Of a stretch of 64,000 nucleotides of DNA, positions 21,435 to 32,793 are shown piece after piece. The notes under the pieces were generated by a model that made no database searches, was not told the origin of the DNA, and worked only from the letters and a program-made list of their open reading frames with translations. The translations under genes were made by a program, and so were the position numbers. Position 1 is the first letter of the stretch, and every line of letters begins with the position of its first letter. This stretch comes from Hymenopus coronatus (taxonomy: Eukaryota; Arthropoda; Insecta; Mantodea; Hymenopodidae), in NCBI GenBank assembly GCA_030762935.1, contig CM060897.1, positions 113,456,176-113,520,175 on the forward strand, written 5' to 3'.

Positions 21435-21768
21435 TACATTTAATATACGGTATTTTAATCAAAATCGTTACTGCAATTTTTGAATTTTTGTATGTAAAGC
21501 GTAATTTGGACTTTGCTCAAACTTTTGTGTATCTTCATTGGAAGATACTAACATAAATATCAAGTTTTACATTTAACCAACTTTTTTTTGAGAAAAGTTT
21601 ACATTCACTTACTTAGTTAATATTTATTTAACTTAATCTTTAAAATAAAGCTTTTAATCTAATAATAAATTTTTAATATTAATACAATAATTGAAATACC
21701 AAATTAAATATCTTATATTCGAGGAAACCTTCTCTAACTACACAGGCTTTATGCACTAAGAAGAGAAA
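21435..21768 (+). mobile_element. R850 copy P9, right part
   Basis: Resumes at 'atttaatatacggtatttta', contains a broken palindrome (aatatcaagttttacattta) and ends with an eroded hairpin (accttctctaactacacagg ... aagaagagaaaat). It is the continuation of 17885-18346. Confidence 0.75.
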
Positions 21769-23330
21769 ATAAAAAAATGATTTTGTTTTAGTCTTCACTC
21801 GCCTTATATCAGCTTAAACCTTGATTGCATGAATTATTTTGCTTCTGTTGCGTGAATTTTGCTCTTTTTATAAAAAAGCACTACAGTTTTATTGCAAAAC
21901 AGTATATTTTTACTGTAAAAGACAGCTATAACTAGCCTAATTTTATTGTTGAAGGATAGTGTAGTACAAATTAGAAACAAAAATTTAATTTAAAATACTA
22001 AAATCTTTGATAAATCATATTTGTTACATATATGCAACACCATGCAATTAAGGGTTAAGTGTTTGTAAGAATGGTTTGCAGAGGAATGAAAAGAGAAAGT
22101 CATGTGAACACAATACCTGAAATGATATCAGCTTTGTGCCGCATGTATGAAACAAGTAATCGGATATTTGTTTTGAAAATTGTACGCTATTTTACTGACA
22201 AAATCCCTCAATGCTATTACAAACGTAATGGGATTATATACATGCGTGAGTCTTTTGTGAAGCTGCGTGTGGATTATTTCCGAGCCTATAAACAATAGGT
22301 ATGTAATTTTAAAATATAAATGGGGTCACTAACCACATGGACGTTTAGAGAGCTATTAGGGTAGGTAGAGTGCTGTTTAGGAAAGAGATACCGTCACACA
22401 AAGCATTCGATTACGCATGCCGTTAGTCTCCAGCGTAAACATTTCACACCGCGGCCTCATTTGGAATGCAGAGGAGATTCAAGAGATGTGACATAGCGGA
22501 GGATAACCCTGGAGACCCTCGGTTCCTCAGCCCGCGAACGTGTTTTCCACTTTCTGAAAGCCTCTTCAGCCGCGCGAAAACAGTCACTTAATCCCAGGAA
22601 TAAAAGTTGGGGAAACAGTGTGAAGCTACCTCCTTTCCCCGCTTCCCGTCACTTTTCTCTCTGCCACTTTTCTTTTAAAGAAGCTTTGTAGAATTTAAAT
22701 TTCGGGCCAGACTCCCCTCTGGCTGCGCTGCCCTTCAAACGTTCATTGATTTTGAACGTGGGTGTCGCTGAAATGAGATATCAGTGTTTACTTTGCGAGC
22801 CTTAAATTGAAGCCGGGTGTAATGAATTTACATTGCTTTAAATTACAGCCATCAGTCCCCTCTGTTTATTTTGAGTCATTTAAGCTAGCCATCACGTTAG
22901 GATATAGAATTTCTTAGCCCGTCCAATCATGCATCCGAGTATGCGCTCAATACTACACTTACCCTAATGTTGAAAAGAGAGAACTAAACTATGGTTTTAT
23001 CATATGTAATATAACGAGAGTTCCAACTTTTATCAATAACTCGTGTATTTTTTAGAGAAAAGAATAACTCGAGTTGTATTTAATAACACTATTTCCTGAA
23101 TAAAATAACAATGATTAACTTATACCAGGTGGTTCATCTGTCCATTATTATTTTTGGAGATAGGCAACCCTTCATACTCTGAAAGCAACAAGGTTGAAAT
23201 AACCGTGCTTGTCGACCATTTGGTAAGCACGCAAATCTAGTGTGCTTTTCAAAGGAAAATAGACCTTAGCAGCAATAGTTACGTTCATTCCAAAAGCATG
23301 CGCTTTTTTTTTTTTTCCTTTTTCTTTTTT
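21769..23330. other. Largely unassigned sequence; GC-richer block at 22380-22860
   Basis: A short R850-like end (gagaaagtcatgtgaacaca) occurs at 22093. From 22380 to 22860 the DNA is more GC-rich and lacks repeat signatures; this could be low-copy host DNA. No splice-consistent coding frame was found. Poly-T tracts lie at 23308-23334. Confidence 0.45.
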
Positions 23331-23526
23331 TTTGTAGTGTTTAACACCCGCTTTTACTGCTCTGGCACCGCAGGTGATGACACTTATGGTACATGAAGAT
23401 GAAGCCCCGGTGGAATGAAATGGTGGGGGAAACCGGAGAACCCGGAGAAAACTCGCTTCTGCGCCACTTTGTCCACCACAAATCTCAAATGCGGTCGCTT
23501 GGGATCGAACCCGTAGCATGCGCTTA
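23331..23526 (-). mobile_element. tRNA-derived SINE, family C (minus), head truncated
   Basis: Reverse complement of the 42267 copy: 'gtgtttaacacccgctttta' tail, 'ggtgatgaca', 'ggtggggg..accggagaac', 'ttgtccaccacaaatctcaa', and box B complement 'gggatcgaaccc' at 23499-23510. The box A part of the tRNA head is missing. Confidence 0.8.
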
Positions 23527-25576
23527 ATAACTCCTGTTACAGTACATGTTAAATCAGTAGGATCTCTGACTTACTTTCTGCAACGTAAATTATAATGTAT
23601 GGAGGTTAAACGAACGGCTTAAGCTACAAAAAGGGGTCATTCAACAGTTATAAAGAGATAAAAAGCGGAGAGGGAGCCATGTGTGACACTATACCTACAA
23701 GTTTTAAAGTAAAAAGTGGACGGAATGACTGTAGCTCAACTGGTTAATTTCATGTTCCCTCCTCATCTCAAGAGTATCAGTGGTTCGAGTCCCACAGCCT
23801 GCGTTCACTTTTTTTCTTCTTTATGTATTATACAACGAGGTGTAAAGTTAATTCAGTGTTTGTCACACTAATAAATTTAGATGTAAACTAAAAGGTATTA
23901 GAAGTAAGAACAAACGGCAATTCATTTTATGTGTTCTTCAGTTTTCAATCCTTAATTTTCATTCTAATTGTTTTGAAAAAGAAACTTCACTAAGACTTTA
24001 AATAATACTGGACCGATAAAGTTAGAATAAGCATAAATAATAATTAAGTTAACAAATGTTTTGATATCCCATCTAGCTTTGTGCCAAATCAGGATGAAAG
24101 AAAGCGGAGGAAAAAATCTGTCAACGTTTTGGTGATATTCGAAACTGAATCGAGCATCTTGTAACCGAAACTAACAGAGCGCGTGAACCAAATACGCTAC
24201 TATTTAACTATAACTTACAACGCCAAAGTCTCTAACCTTAGTGAGCAGAAGATTGGTTTCGGGAACAATGTTTTTAGATTAGACTGTAATCTGGGTGTTG
24301 CATAAAACCAGAGAATAAGGGACAGGTGAACCACCTTGTATGGACGTGAAAAATAATATTCATAAAATCCCAATTGCCTTGACGTATATTTGCACCGAAA
24401 TCACTGCAACTTGATGCCCATATCATAAATCATCGCCTCATTCCTTACAAAATTCATTGAACTTGTTCCACACACTCTCTCTGTTGTTTTTAGTAATGTG
24501 CGGCTTTTAGTTTTCAATTAATATGTATATTTCAGCGATAGACCTTTCCCAAATCGTTTTGGAACTTCACCATTATGTACGGGAATATCATTGTGAAATG
24601 AACATTAGTTCAGAGAGAAAACAAAATGAGTGCGATAAATTTAGAAAAATAATTGCACGTGACGTGATAAAAAATAAATTGCAGAGATAATGAGTTTAGA
24701 TTGGTTAGAATTTTACGCGCCAATGTACTGGATTGAGCACTTCCGGCAATCACAAAATATTCATAAGTAATAACACGAGTGGTTTCATCTTGTCGATAAT
24801 TCACGGCCGAAGTTAAGTGACAAGATTGAACTGTCCTAAGAGAAAACACGAGCTCTATTTGATAACTCAATTCAGCGAAACAGACTATTAATTATTTATA
24901 ATATATAGGAAGGCAGATTTTATCACGCTATAATTGTAATACTTACATTAGTTCTCAAATGATAGATGACACATTCGACTATGTTTATTTATCGAATACT
25001 TTCTTTTTCTTTCTTTCTTCATTGCCTCCTGAATTATGATATAGTACACCTCCGTAGCAACAATAGAAATAGGAAACACTTATTTTATTTCAATTTTTAA
25101 AAACTAATACATGAAATGGAAACAAAGCTTATTTTATTTGAGTTTATTGCATTCATCTCATGCATAAGAAATACAAATAATGATTTTTTTCGCTCCTTTT
25201 TTCAACTAAACACATTATGAACTGGATAAAACTTTAGATAAACATTGTGAATTAATTTAAAGTACAATTGTGGAACTAACAGTTATTAACAATAAAGGTT
25301 TACTGACTGGATTGTCACCTTGTAACCAATAACCAAGACAGGACATTAAACAAACGAACGTCAGGTGCGACAAGATTTCAAAGGAATGAATATCAGTTGC
25401 CATAAGATGTTTAGACAATATCGCTCCATTCAGATGACTGCGATTGGTTGAAATTGCCTAATCTCGGCCTTTGCATTGTCATTTTAATAGTTAAGCTATA
25501 TTGTCAATTAATTATTTCTTCCACACTAGCCGTGTGTAGGTCTAGAGTTGGAAAGGTGCACTCAAATACATTAAAG
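23527..25576. other. Low-repeat stretch, no gene recognised
   Basis: Two kilobases without R850 or SINE-C sequence, apart from a tRNA-like patch at 23725-23805. Short AT-rich frames (for example minus 24610-24870) show no domain. This is one of the longest repeat-poor intervals in the window. Confidence 0.5.
23725..23805 (+). repeat. tRNA-like sequence (SINE head or tRNA pseudogene)
   Basis: 'gactgtagctcaactggtta' gives a good box A and 'ggttcgagtccc' a good box B, about 60 bp apart. Acceptor-stem pairing is poor and the central region is too long for a standard anticodon arm, so I do not call a functional tRNA gene. Confidence 0.45.
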
Positions 25577-26418
25577 ATCTAATGTGCTCCATTCCCAAAA
25601 TTTTCTCTAGCTGTTCCAAATACAAAGTGTTCTTGCAAATGATTATTCTTTTATCTGCATTATGCTAATCGAGGTAAAACATTAGTAGAATTGGTCTTAT
25701 AACTTGCGTCATTTAAAGTAGAAGGGAAATAAGGGTATATACTAGGCTAAAGTGATAGTCAGTTCTTTTATCAGCTGGTCGCTAAGTGAAATATTTGAAG
25801 TTCGGTCCCCTTTGCATGGTTCAGTTTGAGAAAAGTTAGATATTGTAAAACTGAAACCAATAAAAACGCTCGACTCTACAGGAAAAACGTATATCACATA
25901 AATTATGTGTTTTAACGGGATCTATATTTTCTGTGTGGTAGGATTTTGTCTATCTCTTACGATTTAATGCTGCGAAACACATCATGAATAAAGATGTCTT
26001 CAGAGGCTATTCCCGTGAAATTCAAAATATACAGTTATAATTGTATATAAATATATTTAACATACGGTATTTTAATCAAAATCGTTAGAACTATTTTTGA
26101 GAAAAACAACATTTTCAAAATGTAAATTACTATAATGTCCATATAAAAGGTGTTTTTGTGGTGGGAGAGTTTCTTAAATATCTTCGTGACGTATCCTAGG
26201 AAGATACTAGACTTAAACACCAAGTTTGGTTTTTAACGGTGTTTTCGTTTTTCAGTTATGCTGTTTACAGATACACATGCAAACACATACAAATACACAC
26301 GATACTTTTTATATTTTTTTTCACTCAAGGGATCTCAAAATATATTTCCGCTAAAACCACATTAAATTTTTGGATAGAATACCATACCTTCTCTATCCAC
26401 TATGTATATTGTCATTCG
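25577..26418 (+). mobile_element. R850 copy P12, near full length
   Basis: Left terminus 'tctaatgtgctccattccc', body, minisatellite reduced to 'acacatgcaaacacatacaaatacacac' type sequence (26270-26300), right block, and a truncated hairpin 'ccttctctatccactatgta' near 26418. Confidence 0.8.
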
Positions 26419-26593
26419 GAAGGGCTAGGGGTAGTAAAAATACACCTGGAGTACTAAGCGTAAAACTTTTCGCTGTCTCCGCCTCTGTCTTCCACCTGTT
26501 TGGGACTGGTTGTTTCTTGCGCCACCGTCCGTTTCGGGAAGGCTTCTCATATAGTGTTACCATGTCTACTTCTGCAGAAGAGAAATTCTTATT
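26419..26593. other. Unassigned 175-bp spacer between opposed R850 copies
   Basis: Higher in GC than its neighbours (26450-26580). It lies between the right end of P12 and the hairpin end of M8. No recognised motif. Confidence 0.4.
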
Positions 26594-27043
26594 ACTTTCT
26601 CTATACATACTATGTAAAAATTTATTATTTTTCTCTACTTGTACTATGTACATAGTGTAAGAGGAAGTAGTGTATTTCACCCTAAAAGTCCGTGAGTGTC
26701 TGTGACCAGTATAGCTCAAAAACTAAAATACCGTTAAATGCCAAACCTGGTATTTAGGTTTGGTATTAACCAAGAATACAATATGAAGATTTTCAAGAAA
26801 ATCCTCCCACCCCAAACTACCCTTTACATGGATAAAACTTTGATAATTTTGTTTTTCTTAAAAATAGCTTTAAAGATTTTGATTAAAATACCGTATATTA
26901 AAGCTATTTGAATCACACATAAAATATATATATTGGATTTTCTGTGTTTAGTTTCTGAAGGCCTGTTCATTCTGGGTGAATTTTGTTGAATTTTGTATAA
27001 CTGGTAAACCGTAACAAATACATAAAAACTTACTACACAAAAA
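26594..27043 (-). mobile_element. R850 copy M8 (minus), first segment
   Basis: Starts with two hairpin-end motifs in succession (actttctctatacatactatg at 26595 and tttctctacttgtactatgta at about 26629), then the normal minus-strand order. At 27040 it is interrupted by P13. It continues at 27916-28118 and again at 32811-32992. Confidence 0.85.
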
Positions 27044-27915
27044 TCTGATGTGTTCCATTCACATGACTTGCTCTATATCTCTGTAAATTATTATTGTTAA
27101 TAAGCTTATCTTTTATTTATTTCATGCTAATCGAGAAAAATTAGCAAAAATAGCCTTATTTCTTGCTTTATTGTAAGTAGAAGCGAAAAAAGGAAGTGCC
27201 ATATGTTAAAGAGAAAGCCAAAAGCTAGTTGCTATGTGGCTGATGTTCTATTGTTTGTATGGATAGGAGTTGAAAAATTCCTGTATGAGAAAAGTATAAG
27301 TTTTTCAAAGCTGAAACCAAGAAAAAGGAATATCTCAAAAACGATCAACTCCACGAAAAAAAGGTATTTAACATAAATTGTGTGTTTTAACGTGCTCTAC
27401 ATTTTTTGTGTGTTAATTTTTTGTCCATCTCTTACGGTTTAGTAGTTAAGAAAATTTCATCCAGAATAAAGTAGTCTTCAGAGGCTATTCCCATAAAATT
27501 CAAAATATAAATTTTATTTGGCAGGTAAATAGCTTTAATATTCGATATTTTAATCAAAATCGTTTCAGCCATTTTTCAGAAAATCAAAATTTTCGAAAAA
27601 CGTTCCATGAAAAGGGTAGTTTGGGGTGGGGCGATTTTTCTCAAAATCTTCCTGTCGCATTTCTGGACGATACTTAACTTAAATACCAAGTTTGGTAATT
27701 TACCGACTTTTCGTTTTTGAGTTATCGTGTGCGCAGACTCACGGACACACTGACACACGGACACTCGGACACACACACACAGACCTTTTTCTGAAAATAC
27801 CTTTTTTGGATACAGGGGACCCTAAAACATATATTTCCGGTGAAATCTCGGTAATTTTTTGGTGGAGTGCAATACATTCTCTATATACTATGTACATAGT
27901 GAGTATAGAGAAAGT
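27044..27915 (+). mobile_element. R850 copy P13, complete, inserted in M8
   Basis: Runs from 'tctgatgtgttccattcaca' to 'gtatagagaaagt'. M8 reads 'acttactacacaaaa' to its left and 'aaaaaatgtagatctggtta' to its right, exactly as in uninterrupted copies (for example 'ttattacacaaaaaatgtag' in M11). The insertion is therefore within an A-run with no other duplicated bases. Its minisatellite (27736-27781) alternates acacgg and acac. Confidence 0.9.
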
Positions 27916-28118
27916 AAAAAATGTAGATCTGGTTAAAACACACAATTTATGTCGTATGCATTTTAGTTTCAGAGTTGAGTGTATCGATATATTCCTTGTT
28001 GTTGGTGTCAATTTTGACTACGCATCTGCTCAAACGGGGTCACCTATCGATACATATCTTTTGTTTTTCCGAATATTCAAAGCGAGCCCAACTTCGATTG
28101 CTCACATATCAATCATCT
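27916..28118 (-). mobile_element. R850 copy M8 (minus), second segment
   Basis: Continues the body from 'atgtagatctggttaaaaca' to 'cacatatcaatcatct', where the full-length LINE is inserted. This stretch is diverged from other copies between 28016 and 28100. Confidence 0.7.
28102..28118. repeat. 17-bp target-site duplication, left copy
   Basis: TCACATATCAATCATCT immediately precedes the LINE and recurs exactly at 32794-32810 after its tail. The sequence is the expected R850 continuation (compare 'cacatagcaaccagctttta' in other copies), so it marks the insertion site. Confidence 0.95.
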
Positions 28119-28204
28119 CGGCCACGACTGCCATGCAGTCCGAGTGTGAAAGAGAACGGTCGTGTTTAGTGTCTTGCTCGTAGCTACCTGGAAGAAGTTC
28201 GACA

Positions 28205-29032
28205 ATGGAAAGCGTACGAGATCTCATTGAACAGTTGAGGCAAGAAATGCGTGTAGGATTTGAAAAGTGCAGCCTAAAATCGCTAGAAAGTGCCGTGGAG
28301 AATGTGACAGTTCGAATGCGTGCTCTGGAAGAGAAAATGGATTATTTAGAGAACCAATCTCGTAGAAATAATATTGTGGTATATGGTGTGACGGAAGAAG
28401 CGGGAGAGAGTTGGGAGATGACGGAGGAAATAGTGAAGAGGGTCATCTCACAAATAGGAATCGAACTCCGCGAGTTTGATGTGGAGAGAGCCCATCGTGT
28501 AGGTCGACGTGGCAATGTAAGGCGACCTATTGTGTGTAAACTGGCCCATTATAAACTCAAAGTGGCCATCCTTCGAGATGCTCGTTATTTACGGGGAACG
28601 GGAATAAGCATTAGCGAGGACTTTAGCCAGCGTGTAAGAGAAGAGAGAGAATTTTTAAAGGGACACATGTTCGAGGCCAGGAGGCAGGGCTGTCATGCCG
28701 TATTGCGCTATGACAAGCTCTTCATTAACGGACGAGTCTGGAACCGACAGGAGCTGGAGCGTATGGAACAGCCTAGAAGTAGTGCGGAAACCGAACCCAG
28801 GACAGGGCAGCTAGAGCAGGTAGCCAGCGCATCAGCCCAGCAGGTAGCAGGTCCCTCAGCAGAACATCAGCTGCCTCAAGTTATGTCGACAGGGAGGTAC
28901 AAAGAGGAGAGGAGGGTGAGACAGTCTTCGCCGGAAAAGCCAACAACAACGCCCCTCCGTGCCCTTAGGCTGACAACAGCTCGACAAACGGTCAGCCAAG
29001 TTGCAGGAAGACCAACAGCAAGGAAACAATAG
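28205..29032 (+). CDS. LINE ORF1 protein, L1-ORF1-like RNA-binding protein (275 aa)
   Basis: Intact from ATG to TAG. Residues 1-55 are heptad-rich and probably a coiled coil used for trimerisation (LIEQLRQEM, VRMRALEEKMDYLE). About 56-130 is RRM-like (NIVVYGV, ERAHRVGRRG, RPIVCKL). About 131-190 fits the C-terminal domain (GISISEDFS, VREEREFL, AVLRYDKLFINGR). The rest is a low-complexity, Gln/Ser/Thr/Arg-rich tail. In the L1 family this protein binds the element RNA and acts as a nucleic-acid chaperone in the RNP. The ORF ends at a TAG, and the same reading frame continues open into ORF2. Confidence 0.85.
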   Translation: MESVRDLIEQLRQEMRVGFEKCSLKSLESAVENVTVRMRALEEKMDYLENQSRRNNIVVYGVTEEAGESWEMTEEIVKRVISQIGIELREFDVERAHRVGRRGNVRRPIVCKLAHYKLKVAILRDARYLRGTGISISEDFSQRVREEREFLKGHMFEARRQGCHAVLRYDKLFINGRVWNRQELERMEQPRSSAETEPRTGQLEQVASASAQQVAGPSAEHQLPQVMSTGRYKEERRVRQSSPEKPTTTPLRALRLTTARQTVSQVAGRPTARKQ

Positions 29033-32000
29033 GACCCAACCCCTTCTCTGAGGATTGTCACATGGAACATCGAAGGCTTTAAAAAAAGGTTGGGTAGCGA
29101 GTATTTCTTGTATTTCCTTAGTGATTTCGACGTTGTATGTTTAACAGAAACTTGGTTGAAAAACGGAGAAAATGTAACACTTGCTAATTTCCATAGTTTT
29201 AGTAGGGGAAGGGAGACACGGGGAAGGAGGGGAGTTGGCCAGGAGGGGTATCAGTTTCGTTCTGGTCTGAGCTGCAGGCTGAGATAACTAAATAGATATC
29301 AGTTTGGAAGGGGTGATTGCTGTATCTTTGGCACAGGGGGGAGTACAAATAATAGTTATAGGATTATACAACCAGCCAGCAACTTCCAAGTATGCAAACA
29401 GGAATTTCTTCAGTGACTTAACCGAAACGTTAGTGCAGTTACAGGAAAAGTTTCCAGGAACTGAATTAATCCTCTTAGGAGATTTTAATGCGAGGTTAGG
29501 AGGGGAGAATATTTCTCTAACGGGGAGTCATCAATGGGGGGAGGAATTCCGCGAAGGTCAACGAAAGAGCAAGGATAGTTTTATTAATGGGGAGGGCAGA
29601 CAATTACTTGCTTTCTGCGATGCCTTCTCTTTAGAAATAATGAATGGCAAGTACGGTGAGGATCGAGAGGGAGAACTCACTTTCATAAATGAAAATGGGG
29701 GTAGTGTAATAGATTTTATTTTAATAAGTCAGGGTTTAATTGGCAGAATTAGAAATTTTTGGGTGGGGGATCGTATCGAGTCACATCACTGTCCGATTGT
29801 CCTGGAACTGAATATAGAGACGGCCATGGTGGCGCATGCACCTGAAGAGGGGCAGGGGGACGAAGGGAGATCCATTAGTAAATTTATATGGAAACCGATA
29901 GAAAAAGAAGTATTTGTTGATAAATTAGAAAGAAGATTAGGGGAAAGGAACGCAGACACAGCGGAGGAACTAACTCATATAATAGCAACGGCTGCGGGGA
30001 CAATGAAAGTCCAAATGCATGGTAAGGTAAAACGATTCAATGGTTGGTATGACCAGCAATGCAGAACTGTAAAGAAACAAGCAGAGGAGGCTCTGTCAAA
30101 ATTCAGAAGGGAGGGGGGAGATGACATTAGGAAAATGTTTACAAAAAAGCGAAGGGAGTACAAACAGCTCTTACGGGAAAAGAGAACTACGTGGCGACAC
30201 AAAATTACTCAGAAAATTAGTAATATTTTAACGCGGGGGGATAACGCTGAGATGTGGCAAGTGGTAAAACGTTTAAGAGGCAACCGTCAGGTGCCCAACG
30301 AAATTTCTCCCAGAAAATGGGCAATGCATTTTATGGGAATATTCGGGAAAGGTGAAAGGGAAGGAATTTTTATAAAGGAAGTGCAAATTTTGGGAAATTT
30401 TGAGATCCCAATACTGGACGAGGAAATATCAGCACGAGAAATAGCACAGGCGCTAAGGAGTCTGAAGGGAGGCAAAGCTCCAGGGTTGGATGGGCTGCCC
30501 CCGGAAGTTTTTAAAGCCGCAGCCAATGTTAATGAGTTTGGTAGGAGTATGCTCCAGATATGTAACAGATTGTTTATTGAGGGGAATTACCCTACCTGCT
30601 GGGGAGAGGGCATTATTCATCCCATTTATAAAGGGAAGGGAACTATTGGAAATCCGGATAACTATAGGGGGGTTACTCTGTTGCCAATTATGGAGAAAAT
30701 TTATTGTAGAGTGTTATATAACCGGATAAAGGACTGGGAATCTAAATTTGGCAAACTTTCAAAATTTCAAATGGGTTTCAGAGAAGGACACAGTACCATA
30801 GATGCCGCGTTTATATTAGACACTTTAAGGGCGAAGCAACTGTTAGTTAAGCGGGGAAAGCTTCATTGTGCTTTTGTGGACTTTAAGAAGGCATTTGACT
30901 CTATCAATCGAAATGCATTATGGTACAAACTAGGCAGAAAGGGGTTATCAAGTAAAATGGTTAGAGCATTGCAGGCAATGTATCAAAATGTCCAATTCTG
31001 TGTGAAGTACGACAGAAACAGAGTGTCCGAGAGCTGCCGAAGCTATAGGGGAGTGAGGCAGGGTTGTATTTTATCTCCCTTGCTATTTAATCTCTTTGTG
31101 GATGATATTACTGATACAATGATAGCAGAGAATATTCAAGCACCAGTAGTAGCGGATTTGCAGATCCCAACACTTTTATACGCAAACGATTTAGTATTGT
31201 GCTCTACGACAGTAAACGGATTGCAACGAGGACTGGACAAACTTAAGAACTATTGCGATGAATGGCTACTTACAGTTAATGTGAATAAGACTAAGGCAAT
31301 GACTTTCAAAAAGGGTTGTGTTTATAGCAGGGAGGAGACTTGGACATATGCAGGACAGATACTGGACAATGTTAAATCCTTTGTGTATTTAGGACTCACA
31401 TTTACAATGAACGGAAAATGGACAAAACACATTGACATTACGAAACATAAGGCAAGGGTGAAAGCGGCGGAAGCTCTCCGGATACGCTGCAGAGTTCCGA
31501 ATATCTCCATAACCTTAATGGAAACTGTATACGGAGCGACAGTTAGATCCACGATGACATACGGAGGAGAAATATGGGGGTGGGAACAAACAGGGAATCT
31601 GGATCAAGTGAGGACCCAATTTTTGAAAGGAATTCTGGGTGTAGGAAGGGGTACGGCAAACTGCGGAATAATGAGGGAATTCGGGGTACATAGTGAAACG
31701 ATAGAGTGCAAAATCAGAGCAGTTAAATATTGGATGAGAATCGTTCACGGAAACCAATCTCTAATTAGGGCAGTCTGCTACCGTGAACAGTTGCGAATGG
31801 AAGGTAATTTGACGTGGGCATCAAAATTAAAGAAAGGGTTGGAAACCATTGGGATGGGAGACATTTGGATGGCGGGGCAGGAAAACAGGCGAAGTATTTG
31901 GAGAAAAATTAAGAAACGTCTCTGTGATATTGACAGACAGCAAATAATTGCGCAATGCACAGAGAAGGTGTCATTAGAAGTACAGTCTGGGCTGAAATCG

Positions 32001-32366
32001 GAGTGGGGTATGGAGCAATACATCAAAACAGGTACCAAACTCATTAGAGAGGGGCTCGCGTGGATTAGACTAGGAGCATGGAGGAGCACGAAAACTTCTG
32101 ACGAGAATGGTATAAGAATATGTCCCATTTGCGAGGAGGAAGAGTCGTGGACTCACATCTTGGCAAGATGTAGGGGTACGGAGGAATGGCGGGAAAAATA
32201 TTTGCCGCGATTTTTTACCACTGCGAATGTAGGGCTAGAAGCATGTTGGACGCTACTGGCAGGCACGGAAAACATGGACGGGCTAGGTAAATTTATACTT
32301 AAGGCAAGACAGCTGAGATCTGAGGAGGCTGCCAATAGAGAAGGGGGGGGGGATAAGATCAACTAA
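29033..32366 (+). pseudogene. LINE ORF2 (endonuclease + reverse transcriptase), copy 1, frameshifted
   Basis: The frame opens directly after the ORF1 TAG without an ATG. Endonuclease motifs are RIVTWNIEG (29051), TETW, GDFNARLG and ESHHCPI. One-base deletions relative to copy 2 at about 29232-29236 and 29292 break the frame. From 29304 it is open for 1020 codons. RT motifs: KAPGLDGLPPE, YRGVTLLP, FVDFKKAFDSI, RQGCILSPLLFN and YAND (codon 31185-31187, AAC where copy 2 has GAC). Near the C-terminus CPIC..ESWTHILARC is a CCHC-type knuckle. The mutated YADD aspartate binds catalytic metal, so this copy should lack polymerase activity even apart from the frameshifts. Confidence 0.9.
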
Positions 32367-32793
32367 ACAAAAGTGACTACAATGTTCTACATACATGTAT
32401 ATTATATCATACTTAGGTCACTGTTATGCTAGGGCTGTATATATTATGTGTATATATGTCTTTTAAGTGTAATTATCTATTATAAGAGGGTGCATTTATG
32501 AAGGTTTACTCTGTGCTGTAAATTTAAATTGCTATATTTGAATATCTTTGTATCTTTATTTTCGGATTCACTCTTAATTTTTATTGCTGTTTAATATTGC
32601 TTTTGACTGTGTATTTCCTTTGTCTTTTTATTTTCGTGTTTACTCTTTTAATTCTTTGTTGTGGTTGTTGTTTTAATATTGCTTGTAATGTGTATTACAA
32701 AAGCACGTACGGTCTGTAGACCCGTGCGACTGTTCAAATTCTATGTATGATATTGCTATGTTAATAAATACACTTATTCATTCATTCATTCAT

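Larger units (their letters stand above)
28119..32793 (+). mobile_element. Full-length APE-type LINE, copy 1 (4.68 kb)
   Basis: Bounded by a 17-bp target duplication. Order: an 86-bp 5-prime UTR, ORF1 (28205-29032), ORF2 frame (29033-32366), a 3-prime UTR of about 430 bp with AATAAA-like 'ttaataaata' (32761), and a short (TTCA)n tail (32776-32796) rather than poly-A. ORF1 is L1-type (coiled coil plus RRM). ORF2 has an apurinic-type endonuclease, a reverse transcriptase and a CCHC-like C-terminal motif. I cannot assign the clade from sequence reading alone. Copy 1 is probably dead: two one-base deletions lie in the endonuclease region and the RT YADD box is YAND. Confidence 0.93.

Noticed and set aside
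22059..22298. 79-aa open frame
   Set aside because: It starts in an R850-like end fragment (gaaagtcatgtgaa), shows no domain and lacks any supporting context.
23725..23805. Functional tRNA gene
   Set aside because: Boxes A and B are good, but the acceptor stem does not pair and spacing is too long. Listed as tRNA-like only.
27692..28183. 163-aa open frame upstream of the LINE
   Set aside because: It crosses the R850 minisatellite, the end of P13 and part of M8 plus the LINE 5-prime UTR, so it is a chance frame over element junctions.
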